Under the pieces are notes generated by a model. It was given only the letters and a program-made list of their open reading frames with translations, did not search any database and was not told where the DNA came from. Shown piece by piece: positions 55,974 to 64,000 of a stretch of DNA of 64,000 nucleotides. This DNA is from Paenibacillus sabinae T27 (GTDB lineage Bacteria; Bacillota; Bacilli; Paenibacillales; Paenibacillaceae): NCBI RefSeq assembly GCF_000612505.1, contig NZ_CP004078.1, positions 4,351,280 through 4,415,279 on the forward strand, read 5' to 3'. The position numbers and the translations under genes were made by a program. Every line of letters begins with the position of its first letter. Positions within the stretch are counted from its first letter, which is position 1.

Positions 55974-56624
55974 ATGACAAGTCCTAACGATTTTGAGAAC
56001 TTTCAATTTAAAAAAAATGATACCGTTTCTTTGCGTCAGTTTGTTTACCAGGAAATTCGCGAAGCCATTATCAAGGGGCATCTCGAGCCGGGGGCCCGAA
56101 TACGCGAAATGGAGATTTCAAAGCAGATGAACGTTAGCCGTGGTCCGATTCGCGAGGCAATCCGAATTTTGGAGCAAGAAGGCTTGGTCATTTCCCATCC
56201 TTACCGGGAAACGGTTGTTGTTGACCTTTCCGAAGAGGAAGTCATTCATTTGCTCGTGCCTACCCGGCGCAATTTCGAATTGTTCGCGGCGCAGAAGGCT
56301 GCCAGCGTGCTGACAGCCGACGATTTTGCCTATTTGGACAACATTATTCTGAATATGCAGGAAGCAAGCGACCAGGATGATCTGGACCGTCTCTCGAATC
56401 TGGATCTGAAATTTCACGAACGGATTGTAGAACAATGTGTTTCACCTGCCATGTTCCGCATCTGGAACAGCATCTCAGGCAAGCTCCACGCACGTTTTCT
56501 CATTCAGGGCTACAGCCATTCCTCCTTACAGACCGTAGTGGAAGAACACCGCGAAATGCTTCAACTGATTCGCAGTGGAGATAAAGAACGCATCGAACAG
56601 CATCTGCAGACACACATCAAGTAG
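55974..56624 (+). CDS. GntR family (FadR/FCD) transcriptional regulator
   Basis: The product has 216 residues. An N-terminal winged helix (VYQEIREAIIKGHLEPGARI, then MNVSRGPIREAIRILEQEGL) is followed by an all-helical FCD ligand domain (about 85-210) with metal-ligand His residues such as LKFHERI. FCD regulators usually sense carboxylates or sugar acids. Divergent from the MR/MLE dehydratase operon, with two matching operators between, so it is the likely repressor of that operon. Confidence 0.92.
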   Translation: MTSPNDFENFQFKKNDTVSLRQFVYQEIREAIIKGHLEPGARIREMEISKQMNVSRGPIREAIRILEQEGLVISHPYRETVVVDLSEEEVIHLLVPTRRNFELFAAQKAASVLTADDFAYLDNIILNMQEASDQDDLDRLSNLDLKFHERIVEQCVSPAMFRIWNSISGKLHARFLIQGYSHSSLQTVVEEHREMLQLIRSGDKERIEQHLQTHIK

Positions 56625-56645
56625 CATAAGGAGGCATGAGTTTAG

Positions 56646-57398
56646 ATGCAGGATGGCAAAAAAATATGGGTTGGTTCTGAAGTCTTACATGTTCGGGCGG
56701 TAGCTTTCGACAAAGACGGCACCTTGTTCGATTCCGTGAAGTTCTGGTCCTACATTGATGAATTGAGAAAGAACGAATTTACACGTCTTACAGGTCCCGA
56801 ATACGGTGATGAGTGGAGCGCCATGATGGGGTTTACGCAGCCGGATCACGTTGACTACACCGGGGTGCTTGCGGTAGCCACGACGCTGGAGGAAATCATT
56901 CTGACTGCAGGGCTCCTTTATCGTCTGAAGGGATGGTCCTGGTTCGAATGCAAGCAAAAGGCGCAGCAAATTTTCGCGAACGCCGACCGGCAGCTTCAAT
57001 TGGAGCATGCTTTCCACTCGACGGATAACGTGCCTGATATATTTCATCATTTGCACTCCCACGGAATATCCGTCGGGATCATGACATCGGATGCTTACGA
57101 ACGCACATCACGGCTCATGCAGATGCTGAAAGTCGATCATGTGCTGGATTTTGTCATAACCCCCGAGCAAGTAAGCAAAGGAAAACCTGACCCGGAAATG
57201 GTGACTAAAGCTTGCGCGATGCTGAAGATTTCACCCGGGGAGCTGGCCATTGTTGGTGATTCTGTGGCGGATGTCCAAATGGCGAAAGCTGCCGGCAGCA
57301 TCGGAATCGGTCTCATTACGTACGAAGGTTCGGAAAAGGATTTATCTCCGCATGCGGACTTTTTAATCCATTCTCTTTCGGAGATCCAAGTAAAATAA
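56646..57398 (+). CDS. HAD family hydrolase (phosphatase)
   Basis: The product has 250 residues with all HAD motifs: nucleophile AFDKDGTLFDS (about 18-28), motif II IMTSD, a Lys in SKGKPDPEM and acidic motif GDSVADVQMA. The alpha-helical cap suggests a small phosphate ester or phosphoglycolate-like substrate. It is cotranscribed with the GntR regulator (22-base gap) and ends at a terminator. It may dephosphorylate an intermediate of the sugar-acid pathway. Confidence 0.88.
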   Translation: MQDGKKIWVGSEVLHVRAVAFDKDGTLFDSVKFWSYIDELRKNEFTRLTGPEYGDEWSAMMGFTQPDHVDYTGVLAVATTLEEIILTAGLLYRLKGWSWFECKQKAQQIFANADRQLQLEHAFHSTDNVPDIFHHLHSHGISVGIMTSDAYERTSRLMQMLKVDHVLDFVITPEQVSKGKPDPEMVTKACAMLKISPGELAIVGDSVADVQMAKAAGSIGIGLITYEGSEKDLSPHADFLIHSLSEIQVK

Positions 57399-57400
57399 AA

Positions 57401-57440
57401 AATAAGCGCCTGAACCTGCATAAGGTAGAGGGCGCTTATT
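57401..57440. terminator. bidirectional terminator
   Basis: AATAAGCGCC and GGCGCTTATT, with T-rich flank on the plus strand and A-rich flank on the left, separate the HAD gene from the convergent levanase gene. Confidence 0.9.
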
Positions 57441-57504
57441 TGTTCTTTAAGAATACCGATGTCCCCGAAGAATTCCTTTCAGTCGTATGCAGTAATACCG
57501 GACT

Positions 57505-60500
57505 TTATTGTACCTTAAAATCGTCGACGTTCAGATGGCCCCAACCGCCGGTGGCGGTATCGACCAGCTTGATATATACGACTTCGCCCAGATAGGCGGA
57601 AGCGTCCAGCGTCATTCTGCGGTAGGTCTCGTCATCCTCAAAACCGACGTTCGTCGTTTTCAGCAGGACCTGATCATCCGACGCTCTTACAAGAGCGACA
57701 TATAAGTTCTCATAGTCGTTTCCGCCGCCCATCAGGAAGCTAATCTCCCCGCTTCCTGACAGCTTGAAATTGTTTGATTTCAGGACGCCGGTCGCGGCGT
57801 CGCCGCCCGCTTCCCCATTGTATCCCCAAAGATGATAAGTGCCGCTGTGGTTGAAGGGAAGAACGCCAAAGAATGTTTTCTCCTGCGAAACATGCTTGTC
57901 GCTGAACGCATTGCCGCTGACTACCGTCCATCCGGTCAGGTCGCCCGTTTCAAAATCCGGATTAATCAAATCTGTAGCGGTCGTATCAACGGGCTTCGGA
58001 GGAGCCGGCTCAAAATCCGTTTTGTTCTTATAAATGATGTTATCAAATGCGGTTGTGGAGCCCGATACGCCCAAACCGAAATATCCGCCCGTGAATGAAG
58101 GATCGCTGGCCGTGATAATCCGTGCCTTATCCAGATAAACCTGAATAGAATCTTTCTCCGTTACTACTTTCAGGTTGTACGTCTTGTTGGCTGTCAGGTT
58201 GAGCCCGTCTTCCGCGCCATAAACGGCGAGGGACACCGATTGGCCTCCGGCCAATTTGATCAATTTCACCGTGTTGGTCCGGACATCTAATCTTGCCATG
58301 TACGCGTTCTCTCCCAGCCTGTCGGAACGGAATATCAAATCTCCGGAGCCGACCGGATTCGGGACATAGTCCTGATTCGGGTCATTCGGATGAGAGTCGG
58401 TATCGAGAATCCGGATATCGGCTTCATACGAAGAGTCGCCGCCTGTATTTCCCGAAATCGTGATGGCGTCCATACCGGCCGTTTCTCCCTGTTTGCCATA
58501 GAGGGTATCCGCCCACATGCCGTTTATCGTGGTCCATCCGCTCAGGTTCGTTTTGACCGGGGACTTGCCCCAAACCGATTTCAGCGGGTAGATGTCTAGC
58601 GATTTCAGCTTCACGTCCCCGCCGACACTGTATATTTCCAGCCCGGTGCTGCGCGGGTCGGGGAAGACCTGATCGGTAATGGCAGCGGTACCGTTATTGC
58701 CGAATACTTCAATCGCGGAACGATCCACGAAGAGATGCATCTTGACCGTATCATTCTCCGGCCGCAGCGGCGCCTCATGTTTGCCTTTTACATGGATGCC
58801 GTAATTGAAGTTGCCGGATTTCGAGCGGTCGACGAACAGGTTTTGCTTGGCCGTATCATACCCGACCACGGTCTGTTCAGGAGTGTCTCCGTGCTTGATC
58901 GTGCCCTTGTGCACTTTAAAGCCGAATTCGGAAGCCGTAGACTGGGACACATCGAACTCGGCTAGGATTTCGTACACATCCGAGGTCTTGGAAACGGCAT
59001 TTGAGGTTCCGGTCGAAATCAGCTGGTTTTCCATCGTGATTTTGCCGCTGTGGTCACGGATTTTCTCCAGACTGACCTGTGTTTGCTTGAGCCGAAGCCC
59101 GTCTTCGGTCCGGGTCAGCTCCATCTCTCTCGGAAGCGTCAAAGAGCTTCTCCACGTCGTGGTCGGCGTTTTTTTGGCGTACTGCCAATTGCTCATCCAA
59201 GCGAGCCAGTACCGCTCCCCGTTCTTCCCTTCTATGTTGTTGTACGGGATACCGGCATAGAAGTCCGCGCCATAGTCCGCCCACAGCACCTGATCCGCCG
59301 GATTGTCGTTCACAAACCGCTTGCCGTCGAAATCCCCGATGAAATACTGCATGCCGGCCCCGCCGCCGATCGAGCCGTTTTGCAGACTGACCAGCAGCAC
59401 CCACTTTTTGTTGCTCGGATTGCCGTCGACCGGGAGGGTAAACAATGCCGGACATTCCCAAACGCCTGCCACCCTGCCGTTCGTCGAAGGAACCCACTCT
59501 CCGACGATTCCTTTCCACTCGGTAATTGTACCGCTCTCGTACTGCTCCGGTTCCTTCGGTTCTTGGGCTTTATTATCGACTGCCGCGGGAATCGTTCCCG
59601 TGTTGTAGACATTGACGTCGTCAACATTGATATGCCCCCAGCCGCCGGTCGCATTATCAACGATCTTGATGTACAGAACCTCGCCCAAATAGTCCGAAGC
59701 GTCCCAGACGAATCGGCAATATTTTTCATCGTCCGCCCAGTATTTGTTCTCTTGCCGGATCAGCTCCTTATCGTCGGAAGCTCTCACCAAAGCAACATAC
59801 CGGGTATTGATATCATTGCCCCCTCCGATCATCAGGTTGATTTCACCCGAACCGCCCAGCTTGAAATAGCTGGAATGGAGCTCACCTGTCAAAGCGTCAT
59901 AAGGAGGAACCGCCGCTCCCCATAAATGGCTGTTGCCCTGCTGCCCGAAAGGTCCGCCCCAATATTCCGTCGCTTCGGAGACATGCGCGTCCGTAAAAGC
60001 GTCTCCTCTTACACTTTTCCAGCCCGTCAAATCGCCAGTCTCAAAATCATGGTTCTCAATCTCGGAAGCTTCCGTGACAATATACTTTGTCTTAAACACG
60101 CCCTGGAATTGGACTGAAGCCTTCGAAGCGTGCAGACCGAGCAGGCCTGTGGAGTAGGCCGCATCCTCCGCGTCAATAACCGGCGTACCATTCAGAAACA
60201 CTTTAATCGCGCCGCCGGCTGCGCTTGTTTTCAGATGGTATGCTTTTCCTGATTCGACGACCGCCTCTTTCTCCTTGATAACCTTGCTTGCGCCGTTTAC
60301 CATTTGGATCAGCCGTACCTTGTCGTTCGCGTCATCGAGCACGGCTTCATAGCCGTTTTTCCCGTCCGCGTCCGCACGGAATACAAGCGAGCCAAAGCCG
60401 GAGGCGCCGTCATTTTGAGAAATACTCAGATCGGTTTCATAACTGAAATCGGAAGCGGTCTCTCCGCTCATGGTGTAGGCATCGTCTTTGGAGCTTCCGA

Positions 60501-61698
60501 GCTTTCCGGAGTTATTGTTTGACCATGTTCCCGAAAGGGGCGTCCAGCCGGAAATATTGGTCACAAAATTTGCGGTGTTGGTAAACTTTACGTTCCGGAA
60601 GACCGCGGACGAGTTCCAGGACGACAGTCCGAAGTAGCCGCTTCCGAAAGACGAATCCTGCTGGTCGATAACCAGCTTATCGTCCACATATATTTTCACC
60701 CGTTCGTCTATCGTTTCGACTTTTACATGATACGTCGTGGAAGCACGGAGATCGGCGGGTTTGGAGACAATTTCCGTAATTGAATCGTTTCCAATTTTTC
60801 CGAGCGTTAATTCATCGGTTTCTGTATTCAGCATAGCGACATAGCCGCTCTTCATCTCCGGGTCCGCGCGGAATACCAGTCCTCCCGTACCGATCAGCGT
60901 GTTGTTCTCAATAGGCATCACGTCGGCTTCGTACACAAACGACTGCCCGCGCTGCGTTGATATGGCAAAGGAGTATCCCCCGGCTTGCCCGGTTCCCTGG
61001 ATGCCGCCGTCCGGGCCGAATTCGCTCTGATAGGTCCAGTCTTTCAAGTTGGGCGACGTATAGAACATGATTCTGTCTTTGGCTGCGAGAGTCATCACCC
61101 ACTGGTTCGATTCTTCATGCCAGAAGACGTTCGGATCGCGCCAGTCGGCAACAGGCGGATTCGGCATGACAGGGTTGCCTTCATACTTTGTCCAGGTCCG
61201 GCCTCTGTCCGTGCTGTAGGCTAGACTTTGAACCTGCCTTGGTCCATTGGCGTGAGTGAAGATGGCCACCATGGCATTTTTGCCGAACCCAGCGGTATTG
61301 TTATAATCGATGACTGCACTCCCCGAGAAAATGACACCGTTTTCATCCGGAGCCAGAGCAAATGGCAGCTGCTCCCAATGAATAAGGTCCTTGCTGACCG
61401 CGTGCCCCCAATGCATGGGGCCTTGGGTCTTCTCGTAAGGGTCATATTGGAAAAACTGATGATACTCTCCCTCGAAATAAATCATTCCGTTCGGGTCATT
61501 CATCCAGTTCGCTTGAGGTGAGAAGTGAAACTGATTTCGGTGAACCTCGTTGTAATAGTCTGAGTCCGCGGCCTGGCCGGAAGCGTTAGCGGTCAAGCCA
61601 GCCGGAAATGCCAAGGCAAGCGTTAGTGTTAAAGCGGCTAGCGTTTTTCCCTTTTTACTCAAAGTGGAATCAACACCTTTCCCTGCAAATGTGGACAT
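57505..61698 (-). CDS. giant secreted GH32 levanase/inulinase with modules inserted in the catalytic propeller
   Basis: The product has 1397 residues. After a signal peptide (cleavage near residue 40), the GH32 domain starts with nucleophile Asp68 (WMNDPNG) and Asp188 (WRDP). The acid/base Glu748 (VWECP) comes about 560 residues later instead of about 50. The insert (about 232-718) holds two CBM66-like sandwiches and one FETGDLTGW module. The rest of the propeller and the C-terminal sandwich follow to about 1045. Then come another CBM66-like domain and a second FETGDLTGW module. The ATG has no good ribosome site; TTG at 61662 behind AAAGGTG is an alternative. It should degrade extracellular fructan. 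Confidence 0.88.
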   Translation of the reverse strand: MSTFAGKGVDSTLSKKGKTLAALTLTLALAFPAGLTANASGQAADSDYYNEVHRNQFHFSPQANWMNDPNGMIYFEGEYHQFFQYDPYEKTQGPMHWGHAVSKDLIHWEQLPFALAPDENGVIFSGSAVIDYNNTAGFGKNAMVAIFTHANGPRQVQSLAYSTDRGRTWTKYEGNPVMPNPPVADWRDPNVFWHEESNQWVMTLAAKDRIMFYTSPNLKDWTYQSEFGPDGGIQGTGQAGGYSFAISTQRGQSFVYEADVMPIENNTLIGTGGLVFRADPEMKSGYVAMLNTETDELTLGKIGNDSITEIVSKPADLRASTTYHVKVETIDERVKIYVDDKLVIDQQDSSFGSGYFGLSSWNSSAVFRNVKFTNTANFVTNISGWTPLSGTWSNNNSGKLGSSKDDAYTMSGETASDFSYETDLSISQNDGASGFGSLVFRADADGKNGYEAVLDDANDKVRLIQMVNGASKVIKEKEAVVESGKAYHLKTSAAGGAIKVFLNGTPVIDAEDAAYSTGLLGLHASKASVQFQGVFKTKYIVTEASEIENHDFETGDLTGWKSVRGDAFTDAHVSEATEYWGGPFGQQGNSHLWGAAVPPYDALTGELHSSYFKLGGSGEINLMIGGGNDINTRYVALVRASDDKELIRQENKYWADDEKYCRFVWDASDYLGEVLYIKIVDNATGGWGHINVDDVNVYNTGTIPAAVDNKAQEPKEPEQYESGTITEWKGIVGEWVPSTNGRVAGVWECPALFTLPVDGNPSNKKWVLLVSLQNGSIGGGAGMQYFIGDFDGKRFVNDNPADQVLWADYGADFYAGIPYNNIEGKNGERYWLAWMSNWQYAKKTPTTTWRSSLTLPREMELTRTEDGLRLKQTQVSLEKIRDHSGKITMENQLISTGTSNAVSKTSDVYEILAEFDVSQSTASEFGFKVHKGTIKHGDTPEQTVVGYDTAKQNLFVDRSKSGNFNYGIHVKGKHEAPLRPENDTVKMHLFVDRSAIEVFGNNGTAAITDQVFPDPRSTGLEIYSVGGDVKLKSLDIYPLKSVWGKSPVKTNLSGWTTINGMWADTLYGKQGETAGMDAITISGNTGGDSSYEADIRILDTDSHPNDPNQDYVPNPVGSGDLIFRSDRLGENAYMARLDVRTNTVKLIKLAGGQSVSLAVYGAEDGLNLTANKTYNLKVVTEKDSIQVYLDKARIITASDPSFTGGYFGLGVSGSTTAFDNIIYKNKTDFEPAPPKPVDTTATDLINPDFETGDLTGWTVVSGNAFSDKHVSQEKTFFGVLPFNHSGTYHLWGYNGEAGGDAATGVLKSNNFKLSGSGEISFLMGGGNDYENLYVALVRASDDQVLLKTTNVGFEDDETYRRMTLDASAYLGEVVYIKLVDTATGGWGHLNVDDFKVQ
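59545..61005 (-). other. coding insert of binding modules inside the GH32 domain
   Basis: This in-frame segment separates blade regions that are contiguous in ordinary GH32 enzymes. Its last module (about residues 548-698, FETGDLTGW to GGWGHINVDDV) is a close repeat of the C-terminal module (about 1249-1397). Confidence 0.75.
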
Positions 61699-61783
61699 TA
61701 CTTTGACACGTTAATCATCCTATTCACTGCCGAAATCTTTCATTCGCTGTTTGTATGCTGGGATATGCCCCCCTTCCCATATA

Positions 61784-61797
61784 TGTAATCGTTTGCA
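61784..61797. promoter_or_regulatory. candidate CcpA cre site
   Basis: TGTAATCGTTTGCA has one mismatch to the cre consensus and lies about 90 bases upstream of the levanase gene. Carbon catabolite control would suit a fructanase. Confidence 0.45.
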
Positions 61798-61852
61798 AAA
61801 TTGTGGGTCAAAGTCCCATACCACGGACTCCCCAACCTATTTTAAAAAAGAA

Positions 61853-61866
61853 TGGAAGCACTTTCA
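61853..61866. promoter_or_regulatory. second weaker cre-like site
   Basis: TGGAAGCACTTTCA resembles TGAAAGCGCTTTCA with two changes. It lies between the levanase and nitrogenase-like genes. Confidence 0.3.
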
Positions 61867-61958
61867 ATATGCAATTTGTACTTTATTTCTCACATTGGAG
61901 GGGCTGAACGCAAGTAGGAACGGCTGCCTTGTTCTTACAAAATAAGACATAGAATATA

Positions 61959-61986
61959 TTGACAGAATATAAACGCAAAATATATA
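61959..61986 (+). promoter_or_regulatory. putative promoter of the nitrogenase-like operon
   Basis: TTGACA (61959-61964) and TATATA (61981-61986) are 16 bases apart, followed by a leader of roughly 100 bases with no recognised riboswitch. It looks sigma-A-like, not the GG-N10-GC form of sigma-54 nif promoters. Confidence 0.5.
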
Positions 61987-62094
61987 CTTTGATCATTGTA
62001 TATAAAACCTAGCTATTTAGTATGAAATATTACTGTGACTACTGCCATTACAAATCACCTTGCGTCAAATGAGATAAGAGAGGATGGATAGCGA

Positions 62095-63618
62095 ATGGGC
62101 AAGATCAATTTGAGGATGGCTGAAGTTCAGAATCGTGAGCGGCGGCTCGGCACCATCATCGCCTGGAACGGAACAGCATCGGATCTGCACACGCAATCAG
62201 GCTATCAGCAAAGAGGAAGCGGATGTAAAAGCAATAAGGATGGATGCCGGCTGTGCGAAGCCAAAGGACCTTTCACTCAAGGCTCGGTATGCAGCGAGCA
62301 AATGGTTGAATGTCAGGCAGGCAATGTCAGAGATGCGGTGCTGATCCAGCATTCACCGATCGGCTGCGGTGCCGGACAAGTTCCCTACAATTCAATCTAC
62401 CGTAATGGATTGGCCATGAGAGGCCATAAAGTCGAGAATATTAGAATTATCAATACAAACCTGCAGGAGACGGATATGGTATTTGGCGCGCTTGGCAAAC
62501 TCAAGCAATCCATTGACGATGCGTGGGAAAGGTATTCACCCAAAGCCATTTTCATCGGAACCTCCTGCCCTACCGGGATCATTGGCGAAGATATTGAGAG
62601 TGTTGCAAGGAAGAAACAAGAGGAGCTGGGGATTCCCGTCATTCCTCTTTTCTGTGAAGGATTCAGATCGAAGCATTGGAGTACCGGCTTTGACGCGACC
62701 CAGCATGGCATTTTGCGCCAGATTGTGAAAAAAAGCACGAAAAAACAAGAGGATCTTGTCAATGTCATCAGTCTTTGGGGTTCGGATATTTTCACCCCTA
62801 TGTTCAAAGAGTTTAATCTAAGAGTCAATTATGTTGTCGATATGGCATCCGTCTCCGATCTCGAGCAATTGTCTGAAGCGGCGGCAACTGTAGGCTTCTG
62901 CTATACGCTCTCTTCGTATATGGCGGCGGCGCTGGAGCAGGAATTTGGCGTGCCCGAAGTCAAAGCTCCGATGCCCTACGGCTTCGCCGGAACCGATGCA
63001 TGGCTTCGCGAGCTCGGAAAAGTCACCCATCGGGAAGAGCTTGTAGAGCAGTACATCGCGAAGGAACACGCCAGAGTGAAGCCGAAGATCGCCGAGCTCA
63101 AGAAGAAGCTTCAGGGGTTAAAAGGATACGTAGCTACAGGCTCCGCTTACGCCCACGGACTGATTCAAGTACTGAGAGAGCTGGATATTCAGGTAGACGG
63201 CTCACTGGTGTTCCACCATGATCCCGTTTATGACAGCGGCGATGCCAGAGAGGATTCATTGGGGCACCTGATTGAACATTACGGCGAGGTCCCGTCGTTT
63301 AATGTGAGCAACAGGCAGCAGTATCAATTTTACGGTTTGCTGCAGGAGGTCAAGCCGGATTTTATCCTGATCAGACATAACGGTCTCGCGCCGCTGGCTT
63401 CCAAGCTCGGTATCCCCGCAGCCCCGCTGGGCGATGAACATATCGCAATCGGCTACGAAGGCATCATTAATCTGGGTGAAGCGATTCTGAACATTCTCGC
63501 CCATAAAAAATTTCACGATGATCTGAAAAAGCACGCAAAACTCCCCTACAAGCAGTGGTGGCTTGAACAAAAAGACCCCTACATTCTCTCCAAGCACCCG
63601 GAATTGATCGATGCGTAA
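62095..63618 (+). CDS. nitrogenase-like component I, D-type subunit
   Basis: The product has 507 residues of the nitrogenase component 1 family (NifD/VnfD/BchN superfamily). Cysteines equivalent to the NifD P-cluster set are present: Cys51 (DGCRLC), Cys91 (SPIGC) and Cys158 (TSCPTGIIGED). Candidates for both cofactor ligands are also kept: Cys269 (GFCYTLSSYM, matching NifD Cys275) and His449 (GDEHIAIGYEG, matching His442). Extra cysteines at 44, 54, 66 and 73 are unlike NifD. It is too divergent for true NifD, AnfD or VnfD; methylthio-alkane reductase-type or an undescribed reductase is possible. The K-type gene follows 31 bases later. Confidence 0.85.
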   Translation: MGKINLRMAEVQNRERRLGTIIAWNGTASDLHTQSGYQQRGSGCKSNKDGCRLCEAKGPFTQGSVCSEQMVECQAGNVRDAVLIQHSPIGCGAGQVPYNSIYRNGLAMRGHKVENIRIINTNLQETDMVFGALGKLKQSIDDAWERYSPKAIFIGTSCPTGIIGEDIESVARKKQEELGIPVIPLFCEGFRSKHWSTGFDATQHGILRQIVKKSTKKQEDLVNVISLWGSDIFTPMFKEFNLRVNYVVDMASVSDLEQLSEAAATVGFCYTLSSYMAAALEQEFGVPEVKAPMPYGFAGTDAWLRELGKVTHREELVEQYIAKEHARVKPKIAELKKKLQGLKGYVATGSAYAHGLIQVLRELDIQVDGSLVFHHDPVYDSGDAREDSLGHLIEHYGEVPSFNVSNRQQYQFYGLLQEVKPDFILIRHNGLAPLASKLGIPAAPLGDEHIAIGYEGIINLGEAILNILAHKKFHDDLKKHAKLPYKQWWLEQKDPYILSKHPELIDA

Positions 63619-63649
63619 ACAATGATTTTCATAGAAAAGGAGAACTACC

Positions 63650-64000
63650 ATGGCTGTTACCAAAAATGAGCACGGGCAGACCAATTCAATCAATCAAGTT
63701 CGCTACGGCTGTGCCGTCGGAGCCCTGTACAGCGTCGTATCCATTCCGGGCGCCGTTCCCATCGGCCACTGCGGACCGGGCTGCATGGACAAGCAATACA
63801 CCAGCCTGGCCTTTTACAACGGCTTTCAGGGCAGCGGGTATTCGGGAGGCTCAGTCTCTCCAAGCGTCAATGCCGGTGAGAAAGAAGTGGTGTTCGGCGG
63901 CGAGAAGCGCTTGGACGAATTAATTAAATCCACTCTTAAGATCATAGAGGGCGACTTGTTTGTGGTGCTGAACGGGTGCATCGGAGAATTGGTCGGGGAT
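63650..64000 (+). CDS. nitrogenase-like component I, K-type subunit (partial, runs off the window)
   Basis: The first 117 codons are visible. The reading starts at an ATG behind AAAGGAG. Cys21 (RYGCAVGALY), Cys41/Cys45 (GHCGPGC) and Cys110 (NGCIGELVGD) match the P-cluster-type cysteine positions of NifK-like subunits. The stretch EKEVVFGGEKRLDELI is also characteristic. It should form an alpha2beta2 complex with the preceding gene product. No reductase (NifH-like) gene lies upstream, so it is expected beyond 64000 or elsewhere. Confidence 0.85.
   Translation, partial: MAVTKNEHGQTNSINQVRYGCAVGALYSVVSIPGAVPIGHCGPGCMDKQYTSLAFYNGFQGSGYSGGSVSPSVNAGEKEVVFGGEKRLDELIKSTLKIIEGDLFVVLNGCIGELVGD

Noticed and set aside
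62095..63618. Calling the gene nifD
   Set aside because: The sequence is too divergent, has extra cysteines, and no nifH, nifB or other nif gene is adjacent in the window.

Overview
The window looks like the chromosome of a spore-forming, Gram-positive soil bacterium of the Paenibacillus type. The evidence is a YunB sporulation protein, lipoprotein-type ABC binding proteins, YesM/YesN two-component genes, many carbohydrate ABC transporters beside glycoside hydrolases, strong AGGAGG-type ribosome binding sites with frequent TTG/GTG starts, a GbsR-type regulator and a nitrogenase-like operon. Genus is an inference from gene content; no rRNA or tRNA gene was seen.

Layout. 0-16 kb (household and stress): yunB, a VTT/TVP38 membrane protein, an ECF-type sigma factor with a DUF4179 membrane partner, an OpuA glycine betaine transporter with divergent GbsR, a MarR regulator, an ElaA-like acetyltransferase, a second guanylate-kinase-like protein, a TauE/SafE permease divergent from a HTH-periplasmic-binding regulator, an NlpC/P60 cell wall hydrolase with an apparent CTG start, and a three-gene iron ABC transporter behind a near-consensus Fur box. 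16-27 kb: a sugar ABC operon with a TIM-barrel epimerase, Gfo/Idh oxidoreductase and cupin, divergent from a YesM/YesN pair, then an alpha/beta hydrolase and gene remnants. 27-34 kb: a fructan-type locus (GH32, GH172, two permeases, an unannotated 48-residue membrane protein, lipoprotein, divergent AraC regulator). 34-41 kb: GH1 6-phospho-beta-glucosidase with divergent LacI regulator, and a large secreted glycosidase behind a cyclic-di-GMP-I riboswitch.

41-44 kb is an AT-rich accessory island holding two unknown exported or anchored proteins, a wrecked IS110-family transposase and two diverged copies of one structured non-coding sequence. The second copy sits just upstream of the IS110 remnant, where IS110 elements encode their bridge RNA. 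44-48 kb: CueP and a YteP/YtcP-type sugar ABC operon. 48-57 kb: a predicted sugar-acid operon (enolase-superfamily dehydratase, zinc alcohol dehydrogenase, PotABCD-architecture transporter, mutarotase-like protein), divergent from its likely GntR regulator and a HAD phosphatase; two matching 19-bp operators lie between. 57-62 kb: a very large secreted GH32 levanase/inulinase whose catalytic propeller is split by about 490 residues of binding modules. 62-64 kb: the start of an operon for a nitrogenase-like component I (D-like gene complete, K-like gene cut by the window edge).

Together the region is mainly for sensing, breaking down and importing plant polysaccharides (fructans, beta-glucosides, sugar acids), with osmotic, metal and redox functions at the edges.
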